A DNA stretch of 64,000 nucleotides from Acanthacorydalis orientalis. Lineage: Eukaryota > Arthropoda > Insecta > Megaloptera > Corydalidae. The first letter of the stretch is position 1, and every line of letters starts with the position of its first letter. Location: positions 23,420,512 through 23,484,511 of the forward strand of contig CM068313.1 in assembly GCA_034766995.1 (NCBI GenBank), written 5' to 3'. The notes below the pieces were generated by a model. It did not search any database. It had not been told where the DNA came from and saw only the letters and a list, made by a program, of their open reading frames with translations. The translations under genes were made by a program, and so were the position numbers. Positions 15,724-28,854 of the stretch are shown here, in pieces.

Positions 15724-16143
15724 GTGTACATATTAATGAAACGTAATTATACCAGTCTGTGTCCTAATTACGTATTTCGTTTAAATATTCATATTTTTTC
15801 ATGTTGACATAAAATCAATATATCATTTTTTCGTATTACAAACGTTTTTATCTCATAATTTTAGTAAATTCCATTTATTAACATAATATTTCTCATTTAT
15901 ATATATATAAATATATATATTCACAAATAATGTAGTCGATTTGATAAAATATATTTGACTTTTATTAAAATCCTGCTATTATTCATCTTGACTGCAAAAC
16001 TAATTCCACCATGAATAGATTGATACTAACAGCAAACAACTTTTTCATGTTTTTCAACCTACCCGAAAGTGCAGAAAAACTCGCTACTTGTGTTTTATTA
16101 AATTCCTAAGCTCATTGTACCTAGGCCGTTCCCTCGTTTAAAC

Positions 16144-16185
<42 letters not shown>

Positions 16186-18054
16186 TTTCAGATATCAACA
16201 CATTTCTATTATTTCTTTGAAATGAGGTACGAATAAAGGTATTAGATTCTCTCTTTTGTTTATTAAATTTCCATTTCTCATACCCAAATAAAGAATAATT
16301 GTCATTTTTACATTTTCTTTTTACGAAATGAAGACAGTAGAGAAAACGAAACCATATATGAATTTATCTACTTTTCGTTCGGAAGGTGAGAAATTCGTAA
16401 CGGAAACTCAGGAAAAAAACTGTAAAGACCTTTTTGTGTTTCAGTATTTCATATAAATAACACAGTTTGCCTTAGTTACTATTCATAGAACACCTTTTGA
16501 AGATAAATGATACTTTTAAATAATGATAAAAGGGAACATGTATTACGAAGAAACTGTTCGTTTTTGTTAAGCTAGATTGCGCATGAGTATAATTAAAAAT
16601 TTAGTTGAAATAACACAACACACACACACACACATATATATATATAATATTTTTTTCTCTCCAAGATCTTTTATTAAACTGATTTAAAAATCTGCGTTGG
16701 CAATACATTACTCAACGCCTCATAATAATATTTATTATTCAAAATCACAACTTCTCACTCACATTTTTTGTACTTTTCTAGATATATTACTTTATTAAAA
16801 CTTTAATAAAACTTTTTCCATGCAATGATCATATTGTGTGTCTAATTTTAATTACTTTTAATTTTTCTATAGTATTGTTCCTCGAATATAAAACAACTTT
16901 TTAAATTGTCCTACATTCCTAAATGATAACAATCTGTTTTTTTTGTATTTACAATATATAATAAAATATAAACTTTTGAAGTAAAAAAATGTGTTAACTC
17001 TAAAAAGTATACGATTACAAATTGTAATTATATTCTATACATAGTTGGATACTGTTATTAGGCAGAAATTAACTATATTGACCACGTAGTTATTTTAATA
17101 CATCCCAATATTGGATGGCTCATTTCATATATAATTATCTTGACAATGCTAAATAAACTCCTTAAACAAGTATCTGGACAATATGTTTGTAAAAAAATAA
17201 AAATGTTTTATTTTTGCATGCAATCAAGTGTAAGAAACAATTAAAAAATCATTAATTATTGAACATATAATTTAAAATTTTAAATTTCAAACTTTTTTAT
17301 GATTTTGTGGAGTGAATGAAAAGTTTATTTTTTAAAAACATTCCTTCTTCTTTCTCGATAATTTTAAATAAAATATTATTTTTTCTCTCAAAAAGATAAA
17401 ACAAGATTTTTTTATTGTAGGAGTTTTAATAAATTGTATATATTCATATAATTCTATGTGTGCAATAAATATTTACGTGCTTTTATAACAAAAATCATAT
17501 GTACATTGTATTAGAATAATATATGTCTTTACATATATATATATATATTAAGTGAAGTATGTGTATACATAAATGTACATATGAACTGTGTATAAATTTA
17601 TATTCATAAATTGTACGCTATTTGACTTTTTCATAACTTATTGGTGGAGTTTTTTTCGTATTTTCATATTTCTATACAAAAATCGTAATAAATAATAAAA
17701 AGAAATACCAAATATTAAAGAAATAAATTTCATATTTTCTATTTATTATATATACATTTTCTTCTTATAAAAGAATCCTGTTGATATTTTTTTTTGCATA
17801 GGGGATGAAAATGTGTATATGACAAATATTGTACTTGCTTTCATCTCTGCACAAACTTTAACTGCTGAAATGGTAATCAAACGATGAGTGTTTGACTAAT
17901 AAAGATTTGAATTGGTCATGATTTTTTACTAATGAATATAAACTTACTTTTGATATTGAAAAGAAATATAAATGTGTGTGTATGTATATACGAAAAAAAA
18001 TATCGTGAATTTTTTTACCTCGCCTCGCTCCATAAATAAAAATGTTTTCTTACA

Positions 18055-18150
18055 CACATGTTCAATAATTGTTTATTGATCCTTTTTGATTATTTTTTAT
18101 ATGTATTTTGATGTCGATGCCATTATTCTCGAATCACTAAAGTACAAAAA
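18055..18150 (-). repeat. Single diverged arm related to the foldback at 63.7 kb
   Basis: TTGATCCTTTTTGATTATTT and ATGTATTTTGATGTCGATGC align with TTGATCATTTTTGATTGTTG and GTGTATTTCGATGACAGTAC at 63703-63750. No inverted partner was found next to it. It supports a dispersed family. Confidence 0.5.
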
Positions 18151-18639
18151 AATTGAGGTGAATGAAAAATTAATTTATAAAAGTAAATTTAACCACAGTA
18201 CGAAAATTATAATAGGAGTTTTAATTGATTTCTGGCTTTACTTCAACAAATAATTGATTAAAGTATTTCAACAAGTACTCATTTTAATTTCAATTTATAA
18301 ACATAGTTCCTAGTTTTAATTATCTTATGTATATATATATATATATTATGACTTATCAGACGCCCCCTTATATACCGAACTGTCCAGTATTTTACATAGA
18401 ATTTTACTGTCTCGAATTTTATTTTTAGGAACAGCCGAATGTGCCGCATTTTAATGAATAAATATTGTGTTCAGCAATTATAATTTTCAATATTCTTTTC
18501 GAATAATCTAACTTGAATCGATTTGTAAGCTGTAAAAATGAACAATTCGAGGAAATTAATTATGGCACATGATAAAATTATTTGCAAAAATGGATAACTC
18601 CGTTTGGGCACTTTAATTCGTTTATGTAAATGACTAAAA

Positions 18640-19147
18640 AAAAAATTCCATACTGGGAACAAATTTATAGTACCTGTACATATTTAAAAACTCAGAACAT
18701 CGACGTTAATGACAACGAATTATTTGATTAAGTAATACTTCTCAGAAAAAATTTCGTAGAAAAACAATAAGGAGTGGTTCAAAAAATCTTGTCATGAAAA
18801 TTGGACGGCTATATTATTATAAATTAAGTTTAAAGAGCAATATTCTGAATTGCTCAAATTTTGTGAATACTTTTTCAGCATTCCTGCTCACAATGCTCAT
18901 GTTGAAAGATTTTTTTTACTAATGTCAATTCAATGGATAGATGCGAGAAGTAAGATGGATGTGAATACAGTGGAAGCAATTTTACAGTGTTTAGTGAACC
19001 AATATCTCTTGTGAAGATTTGTATAAACTTGTAATAGACGATACAGTTTTGTTAGAGAATGTTAAATGGAGTGCAATATATAACGCCTGGACTGCACCTA
19101 ATTATTATAATGTACCTACGTTATGTAAATTTATAAAATTGTTTTAA
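18640..19147 (+). pseudogene. hAT-family transposase C-terminal relic
   Basis: An open stretch from 18829 reads FKEQYSELLKFCEYFFSIPA then HNAHVERFFLLMSIQWIDAR and KMDVNTVEAILQCLVNQY. This is the hAT C-terminal dimerisation domain (family pattern: P.SNA..ER.FS.M...W...R). After a one-base frameshift near 19001 it continues as ISCEDLYKLVIDDTVLLENV. Sequence from about 18640 to 18828 gives weaker, stop-broken similarity. No N-terminal zinc finger, catalytic core or terminal repeats were found. Confidence 0.75.
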
Positions 19148-19746
19148 GGTTCCGAGTTGGATTTTTTTAACATCCATGTTCCGTATTTGGTTTTACAAAA
19201 TCTGGCAACCTTAATATATATAAATGTGTATATATATATATATATATAAATAAATACATTTATATATATATATATATATATATATAGTTTCAATCGTTTT
19301 CATCAGTGATTGTCGTACATTTTATCTATATTCAAGTTCCGGAAAAGTTGTTGTTTTGAAAATATCCATTTTTATCAATTTATCTAAGTTGCAAAACTCA
19401 GTTTAGGACCATTTTATTTGCTTGCCAAGACTTTTTCAGAAACAAGTGGATAAAATAAAAATAAGATTTTCTCTACACCATTTCAACATCTCTCTGGTAT
19501 ATAAAACAAATATTTTTTATCGCAGAATATTAAATTTTACTCAAATAACATCAGTGTCGACATTTATTTTATAGCCGTAATTAATTTAATATGTCTCAAA
19601 ATTTTCAATCCTGAAAATTATTGATATAATAAATGAGTTGATACTTGCACAATTTTAATTAGTATTTTTTTCAGACATCGACAATCTATGGACAGCAACA
19701 AATACCAATCACTAAATTAATAATCGCATACCTTTTGTGAACATTG

Positions 19747-19815
<69 letters not shown>

Positions 19816-21927
19816 CTTATAATGCTTTTTTTAATTTAATTTTTTATACACTAAAGTTTGTTGTATACATATACCTGAAATTTTCATTTAGTTTTTAACA
19901 TAAAATCTTACTTGTATCATTTAATTATTCTGCCACGTTATACGCTCTGCACGACATATTTTGATATGAAAATATCAGACGTACGTATTAAATTTGTATT
20001 ATGTAGTTTTATAACGTCAGTATCTATATTCAGTTTATACGTAGGTGTAAATACATAAGTATTAAATATTATTTATTATGTATATTTTTTATATATGTGC
20101 GAGTGTATAAAATATGTATATATATATATATATATATGATCTATTAAATATTTTTTAATGATATTAACTTAATGTTTATGAATGACTTGTACTTAATAAT
20201 ATTTTAAAATAATATCATTAATTGAAATAAACCGATATCAGTTTAAAACGAAATACAACACGTGTTATATAATGTAAAAAATTTAAACCTTAAATATTTG
20301 ATTATATCTTAAATAACTTAATCCCAATACCCAAAGTGTAAGAATAAATTTACACTGAAATTTTTCCAATAAGATGAAATAACTTTATACACCACAAATT
20401 CAATTTTAGATTACTTCCGTGAACATGAAATCGTATAATCTCAAATCGATATTCCTGTCACTTGGGCTGTATATTTTCATGATCTCTTTACTTTCTCAAC
20501 CTTAATCCGTTCGTTTAGTTTTTATACGAACGATATCATGCAAGACAACATATGCTTTTATAGAATTAAAACATCTCGTGAAATGAATTGAAAAACTTGT
20601 AACTTTCTATTGGAAAAAATTAAATGGCATGTTCTCAACATCTTATATAAAAACATTGTACTAGTCAGTTCAAAAATTTTATTGTGCCAGTTGAACTTTT
20701 CAACTTTATTACTTTATCTAACTATTTTTTAACATTTCATTCTTTTTTACTTTTTTATAGTTTTTTTAAATACTTAGAGCTTATATAATGTTTATGATCT
20801 TTTCTATTTCAATTTCTCTTATCTTTTATACCTCATTAACATCGCTTATTAACTTATTATCAATACGTTATATAATTATTATCAATTATTATAATTATTA
20901 TAATTATTATCAATATTCTCATACATTACTCATACACTTTTTTCTTATTCCTTAGTGAATAAATTATTCCTTGATAATATTTCTTATATTTTAAATTATT
21001 TATCAGTCTTATAAATATTTTTAAATTACTATAAATATATACAAGTATTATCGGCTTTTACACATTTATTAAAAAAAATAACATTCGTTATTCAAGATTA
21101 TTTTATATCCATTATTATTTATATAGATTATAACATCAGATTCATACGATTTATTTTCAGTTAAAATTTCAGTACAAAAAAATATCATACTACATAAAAG
21201 TAAATAAAATACACACTAAATAAGAGATTCTGCATGTTGATTTGAGTTGAAAATTCATCCTACTAATGATGATATCCTAACAAATAAAAATCGTGATTTT
21301 GTAACATGTATATATAACGTATGCAAAATATAAATTCAACATCTAGTATTATGACCAATAATTTCAATTGATAGAAAGGTAAATCAATTCATTTACCAAT
21401 TGAACGAACTCATGTCGACATTTATTGCATGGATATTTTTCATCAATGTAAACGCGATAGCTACAATCAGCAACAGAATGTGATTTACACGTTTATGATG
21501 GCAAATATCATGTGAACATAACTTTGAACCCTATAAATTACAAAAGTTTTTGATTAAAATTTTCACACGTTGAAAAATTCAGTTACTTTTTTCCCTGCAT
21601 CTCGATCTAATTAAACGATATAAAAATCGACGAAATGACAAACTCTCTTGTATTAATTGGATAATTTGTATAAAATTTTAATTAGTTACAAAAGTCATAA
21701 ATATGTTGTAAGATATTTAATTACCAATGAATAAATTTATAGTAAAAGCATATTGAAAAATTTAAGTTAATTACATTTATATTTTTTATTTCTATGTATA
21801 AGATAGATAATAATAAAGTACTTTTATGTAACAACCGAATATAAATTAAATTTTTAAAAAAATGTACAACTAATAATACTCATTTTTATTTATTACATTA
21901 CTATTAAAATTTTATATAAACGCATCA

Positions 21928-22017
21928 ATTTATACCAAATAAATCACACTATTCTGTTTTTTACAAAACAGTTATTTATACATTATAAAATATTTTGCCA
22001 AACAACACAAATATTTA

Positions 22018-22068
<51 letters not shown>

Positions 22069-22163
22069 AATGGAATATTTGTGTTGTTTGGTAAAATATT
22101 TTCTAACACATTAAATAATTTTTTTGTAAAAAAAGGAACAGTATGATTTATTTGATATAAATA
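21928..22163. repeat. Inverted repeat with a (TA)n core
   Basis: The left arm 21928-22017 and right arm 22074-22163 are reverse complements with few differences. For example, AATATTTTGCCAAACAACAC on the left is mirrored by GTGTTGTTTGGTAAAATATT on the right, and CCAAATAAATCACACTATTC by CAGTATGATTTATTTGATAT. The centre is a (TA)n tract of about 40 bases. This is the structure of a palindromic miniature element. No clear target duplication was seen. Confidence 0.8.
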
Positions 22164-23804
22164 TATATAAACGTGTATGCATATATCTATACATTTTCAT
22201 AAATACGAATTAAAAAAAAATAATAAACGCGTAAATAATTTACAAACAAACTTTGTATTGAATATGAAAAAGTCCTCCACGTAAACATAACAACGAATTT
22301 AAACATAGAATAATGATAAATACTATTGATTTAATTAGCATCTATAAGTTGAAGTGAAAAAATAAAGAAAATGATTGATTTATTTATTAGATGAAAATAA
22401 TTTACAAAATTAAAATAAGACATACGTATGTCAAGATATTAATTATTAATAAAAAAAATAAATTTTAATATAACAGTAGAACATATCACTCACGCATTAT
22501 TCAATACCGTACCTTTTTGCATTTCCATATTTCAAAGAAATGTATATACATATATTAATAGCAATATGATACTCACACATACACACACATACATACATCC
22601 ATATATATATATATATATATATATAGTCTGGAAATGTGATGAGATGAACTTTTGAAGTAATTATTAATCATTTCATTCAATCTGCATCGATCAAAACACA
22701 GCAAACAGCAATAAATTACAAAAGAAAATTTCGCCCACAATGCGTCAACGTCAATTTTCTGCACGGACACTAAGGTATATATATGTAGAATACGAATAGC
22801 TTTTCTCTCCTATTGCTCCCGACATTTGTCAGTGATAATAAGTAAATAAAGGAGTGTTATTTTAGAAGTAAAACGCATCCTTAAATCATTCCAAAACTCG
22901 TATGAATTACATTTTAATGTGTCACTTTCACTGTCGCATTTTATTAGTATATTTAATTCAACAATTTGTATGGTTAATGATTGTTCCCTGAGTGTTCAAA
23001 TATGTGTGTATCGAAATGAAAATAAATGGAAATTTCAGAAAGAATTTTTTTTATGTACATTTATATATATATATATATATAGAAAGAGAGAGAGAGAGAA
23101 AGAGGGTTTGTTTAAATACCATAATTTTACAATATTATATTTTGCGCAATTAATAAAATTTTAATTACTGGTATGATGGTATTTTATAATAGTTTCGTAT
23201 ATATGATAAATATAATTCAAAAATTACAAAAATAACAGTACACTTCAGTGAAAGAAATGTTTAATTCTTTTATATATATATTTAATTATATCAACATAAT
23301 GCAGACTATTTAAATAACCACATATTTATTATGAATTGCTTGAAAGTACAGTCATTTTTTTAAATTCAAATTACATATAAGAGTGTGTTTTATCTTTTAC
23401 TACCGTTTTGAAATGATTTACACTTGAATATTTTTAAATGCGTTAATTATTTTCTACAATTTAATTTAATCGTTAATAATTTTCACACATCTAAGAGAAT
23501 GATTTTATGTGACTCAGAATATTTTTGTTTCAAGCTCCAGGATTTTCATATTATTTTTCTAACACAATATTTTCAAGATCTCTTCACGATTGTTTTCTAT
23601 TTAGGTTTCAATTTTAAAGTTATTAGAGGATAAACAAACGTTAATTAAAATAATATGGTACTTTGAAAAAGAATATTAAATAAATAACAACACTTAGAAA
23701 ATACTAATTCAAATTTCGTCACAAATTTTAATATTTGTTAACATAAGAGTTGTCATCTTTTAAATTAACTGTATATATATATATATATATATATACACAA
23801 ACAT

Positions 23805-23852
<48 letters not shown>

Positions 23853-24069
23853 GTATATATATATATATATATATATCCTTCTTAACAATATTTGAAGATA
23901 CACTACTGAAGTAAACCTTCTTGAAAATTCTTAGAATCTGAACTGTTCTGTTCTTCATTCTTCTTTTTTAAAGTTTTTCATTATAATTGGTCCATTAGAC
24001 TTTTTTACATTTTTACATTTCTAGATACTCAATTTTAGATTTTTTCGTCTTAAATATCTGTAACTTGAA

Positions 24070-24138
<69 letters not shown>

Positions 24139-25339
24139 ACGAATATATTACTTCCTATTTTTATAACCCACAAATTCCAAATAAATATAAATAATTTGCT
24201 GTATATAACAAAAAAATACATTTTTGTTATAAATGATTATTAACAAAACGAAAAAGCATTTTAATGATTTTAAGTTCAACTTCAAATACTTTAAAAATCC
24301 ACCTGCACGTTTTTATTCTTTAACAGAATTAAATGTATTTGTTATTTTACAATATCATAATTGGTATATTTATTTTAAATTTACAGTAAAATTATTCGTA
24401 CTAAAATTCACTCGCTGGAACAAATTGATTTCAAATTCGGAAATAAACGTAAGAAAGCTTTCAAGCAATAATATAGATTTGATTTCAGGTAAGAGTTATC
24501 AAATTTATATACCATTTCATTCAGAGAGTTGTTTCAATATATTTGTTGTGTAATAGATGGCGTAAGGTCAGATATATATATATATATATTTGTGTGTGTG
24601 TGTTTATTTGTATGTGTATAATTTAATACAATACATTGCACAGAATAATACTATTTTCAATTTATTCAAAATATCTACGCAGTGCGCTACAGTTTTTTTT
24701 TCTGTAGATAACGTATTATAAGACCCTAAAGAAACGGAATAAAAACGAAAAATGTAGATTAATTTCGTTTGTCGCCGTCGTCAACAAACTACAAAACTGG
24801 GTACTTTTTGTCTCGAGATAACACTTCCGCCATTTTGTTATCAACATCATCTTAAGAACGTGATCTCATTAAATAATACCTATTTACTATTTATATTCTT
24901 AGTAAGTTTTTTTTATCTCATTTTCAATTACATTCGACCTAATTCATAAAAAACTAGGACGTGTACTAAAATTATTTATTAAAGTTATTTCAATCTAATT
25001 TACATGTATATTGAAAGTTATTTCGGAAAGTTTGAGCAATGCCGTTTCTGAATGTATCTATTTACATATTCATTATATTTATTACAAGAAACAAACTAAC
25101 TTAAACATCAAAGTTATGCTGTTACATTCACCACAAATCTATTTAGTCGATAGATTTTTCTTCTATAGATTATTTTGAAAAGCTGTTTTACTACTACTTG
25201 TATATTAAAACCTTTTTTTATAGAAAATGAAATCAGTGTTTTCCAAACAAAATTTAAAACATATTTTTCATTAATATTAGGTATAAAAATTAATTCAGTG
25301 CCTTTAAATTGAGTTAGTCATAGCTCTGTTTGAACACAA

Positions 25340-25510
25340 TAGTGTCTGAAAAGCAGCTTATTTGGCATTGCATACTTTTCGCAATGCTGCTGAAGCTGCT
25401 GGAATGATTTGTTCAGCTTTGGGGGAAGGTTCTGTGTCGCATAAAATATGAAAAACAATGTTTAAACAGTGGAAGAGATCCAAAAATATATTACGACTTC
25501 ATCGATTCAA
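25340..25510 (+). pseudogene. Mariner-like transposase N-terminal fragment
   Basis: The translation around 25375 reads HTFRNAAEAAGMICSALGEG then SVSHKI, a stop, and TMFKQWKRSKNI. This fits the second helix-turn-helix of mariner transposases (pattern .AAEA...IC..GEG.VS......W...F). Only this short part is seen, with stops before and inside it. The similarity rests on a few positions, so the call is moderate. Confidence 0.5.
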
Positions 25511-25997
25511 AACCGCCATCTTTTTTCGACAATAATTTCGTCAGTTACCCGACAGATGCAATAACTGTAGATAAATAACAAAATAATGGAGGATATTTTG
25601 ATGATTGAAATGTATTCCATTTTTCTATAAACATTCATTCTCTATAAAAAGACAACGAATTAATTTAACACCTTATAATTCCTAGAAAATTTCAACACAA
25701 AAAGAGTATTAACTTAAAATGAACATGAATGTTCTTCATTTATATTTATTTAAAATTTTTTTGTTTATTTTTAAATAATATCTACTTTATCTAAAAATAA
25801 ACAAAATACTCTTTTATTACAGTTAAATTAAAATTTACTAATACATACATGTATACAGTTTAAAAAATGAAAAATGAAATGAAATACATATTTTTAGAAC
25901 ACATTTCTTCTTTAATTTTTCATTTTAACGCATAATAAACTCTAATTGATGCCTTTTATTAATATCATCAAACTATTCTAATTTATTTATATATAAT

Positions 25998-26044
<47 letters not shown>

Positions 26045-26534
26045 TCAGATTTAATTATATATAATTAAATCATTTTTAATATTGGATAATATTTTAATTT
26101 CAATTAACTTTTAATCTTTATGTGCTCAGTTTTAGATGAATTTAAAAATTTCAAATCTTTCATAAATGAAATACTTCGGATTAAGTTAATAAAGTATACA
26201 CGGCTTGGAAATTATTTTTTAAGCAGCCGTCTTTCATAAAAAAATATAATTCAGTAAAAAAAATAATTAATTAAAACAGTAATCAAATTGTATTACTTCA
26301 AAGATTAAGATATTAAAACTTAACAACGTACTGAATACTATTGGTATATATGTGTAATATTGTAATTATATTCCATTCAATGTTAATAAAGATATTTATT
26401 AACATCAGTACGCAATAGTTTGGGAAATTGCTATTAAACGAAGCGATTTGATTTCATTAATATATATATATATATATATATATATTATTTTCTTTCTAGT
26501 AAATAAGTAATATATATTCAGCTCAATATTATTT

Positions 26535-26605
<71 letters not shown>

Positions 26606-26891
26606 ATATTTACAAACTCATTTCTTAAATTATAATACTTAAAACAAATTCAAAAATTAACACAAATCTTATACATTACATCCAAAATCTAATAACATAA
26701 TTTCTAGAGATATCTTGGAAATCAAATTAAAAATGTGAAAAAGTAATGATATACAGCTGACGATATTAAAGAAAAAGCTAAACGTAATCGTTTAGTGCGA
26801 ACTTTAGGAAACACTGATTTCTGGTGAATTACCATAGCGAACCCTAAGAAACTTAATTCCACAATGACAACAGTTGAAATTAATGGCAGCA

Positions 26892-26931
<40 letters not shown>

Positions 26932-27824
26932 ATCGTCAAATTGCAATTTATTGTGCTGAATCCAAACACGTTTCAGAACATTTGCTACACAGATGAAATT
27001 ATTTTCATTTGATTGGATATATATTGACAAACATAAATAATATTTTATGTAACGAAATTCATTTACGTTTAAGATTAGACGTGCGATATCGGTCGTTGAT
27101 ATTATTAAGGTAATTTCTTCGAAATGTTTCATTTGTTCCCAAAATTACTTGTGCACAATTTTCATCCTTTTGAGTTATAAACAATACGTCTATAGTATTT
27201 GTTTTATGATTGAGATTGATTTCTTGGATTACAATTCAAACAATTCTGATTTCAGCACAGGTATTTTTTATTATATATCAGTGTTAATAATACAAAATAA
27301 GCTGAGTTGGAGTAACTTTATCCATTTTTTAAATTTAATTTATTTTTTATCACCGTAAATTCAAAGTTATTAATATATAATTTGAAAACGATTCCATATT
27401 GTACATTATATGCAAAATAGTTCTACAGAAATGAATATTAAACTAATACATTTTATCCTAAAACTATTTTATTGATTTTTTTTTAATAAAACATACTCTC
27501 ACTATCTAGTCAGATAAACAGATAATAGTTGTTCTATTTCTATAAATTATGAAATACTTGTTTATTATAAAAACAAATATATGTTCTTCTGTAGTTACTA
27601 TTTATACTATTGTTCGTTAAAATAAATTTTTATAGAAAGAAAATATAAAAAATGTAAGCAATAACTAATGATTAAAGAAATGTCACAGTTTAAAAAAAAA
27701 TCACACACATTCAATTTTTCTTAAGAGATTAATATTTAATTATTTTTTTACTGATTGAAATGAAAAATTCATTTAAATAATTTGTAGTAAATGTTGATTT
27801 TGTAACTTTTAACTAGTTTCCATA

Positions 27825-27881
<57 letters not shown>

Positions 27882-27910
27882 TATAATATTTTATACCTGT
27901 AACGCGGTAT

Positions 27911-28350
27911 GTTGTCCTGGGAATCCTCTTTCTTCAGTATCAGCTGAATGCTTTCCAAGGCTGGTTTCGGAATCAGTGCCATTTGCAGATGGGTTTTGAA
28001 AACTAATTTTAAATCATTTTATGCTCTTTTTATATATTTATTGTGGGATGTACGTTATAAATTTATAATTTTCAGGCATAAACTAATGCGTCGCCTTTGA
28101 TATTTATTTATTCGTTTTGTATATTATTGAAAACCTCGAAATACATAAACAAATAAATAAATACCAGTAGTAGCGCATTATTTTATACCTTATAATTATA
28201 AATTTATAAACTACACCTGGTAATACATATATAAACAGTGCCTTGAGCGATTGAAAATTAATCTTCATAACTCTGAAGACGGCAGTTGTGCCAAAACCGG
28301 TCACGGAAAGTAGATATACAACTGATCCTAAGGGAAGAGGACCCACAAAA
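27911..28350. repeat. 440-bp foldback (imperfect long palindrome)
   Basis: The left arm (27911-28122) and right arm (28142-28350) are imperfect reverse complements around a loop of about 19 bases. Examples: TATTTATTTATTCG (from 28101) pairs with the complement at 28151-28164; TATAAATTTATAATT appears in both orientations; GAATCCTCTTTCTTCAG (left) pairs with CCTAAGGGAAGAGGA (right). The right arm carries CTGAAGACGGCAGTTG then CCAAAACCGG, a phrase like that in terminal repeats of Penelope-like elements, which often form inverted pairs; that link is inference. Long (TA)n tracts flank both sides. Both arms have open frames, but they mirror each other and are not genes. Confidence 0.75.
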
Positions 28351-28352
28351 CA

Positions 28353-28402
<50 letters not shown>

Positions 28403-28799
28403 CAACGATTTTACATCATATTCCAACAAAATGTGGCTTGATTTAAAAAATATAAATATAATAAAAACCAACAACTGCACTGAATTTATGGATTTATCTC
28501 CAGCCTGTTTTTTTTTGTACAAAAACATTTACCATTGGTTATAAGTGAGCACAAAACGATTAGTGTCATGACGAATTAACTCTGCGTCAAGATTTAAGCG
28601 GTTTTTTGCCATTAACTTTGTGACATTTAACAAAACGGGCACGTTAAATGTAACACCGAAAATGTGATATGAAATGAAAAATAAGGAGAGACGCGCACAT
28701 AGCCGTTTCATAATTGTATTTCTAGAGTTTCTTTCTTTTTCGAATATACTTAAAAATAAAAATAATTGATTCATTCGTACACACACACATACACACACT

Positions 28800-28854
<55 letters not shown>

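Larger units (their letters stand above)
9061..18639. other. Gene-free AT-rich DNA with (TA)n tracts
   Basis: No supported gene. (TA)n tracts lie near 9104-9142, 9791-9841, 11935-11997, 14394-14438, 15653-15719 and 16148-16180. Positions 10280-10660 are a less AT-rich patch holding a 63-codon open frame (10285-10476) with no recognised similarity. An octamer-like ATGCAAAT lies near 11278. The hairpin at 12.8 kb and the GC island at 14.7 kb are listed separately. Confidence 0.55.

Noticed and set aside
27906..28015. Exon-like segment on the minus strand with good splice-site lookalikes
   Set aside because: Two frames are open and the ends resemble AG and GT sites, but the segment is one arm of the 440-bp foldback, whose other arm mirrors it. 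A repeat explains it better.
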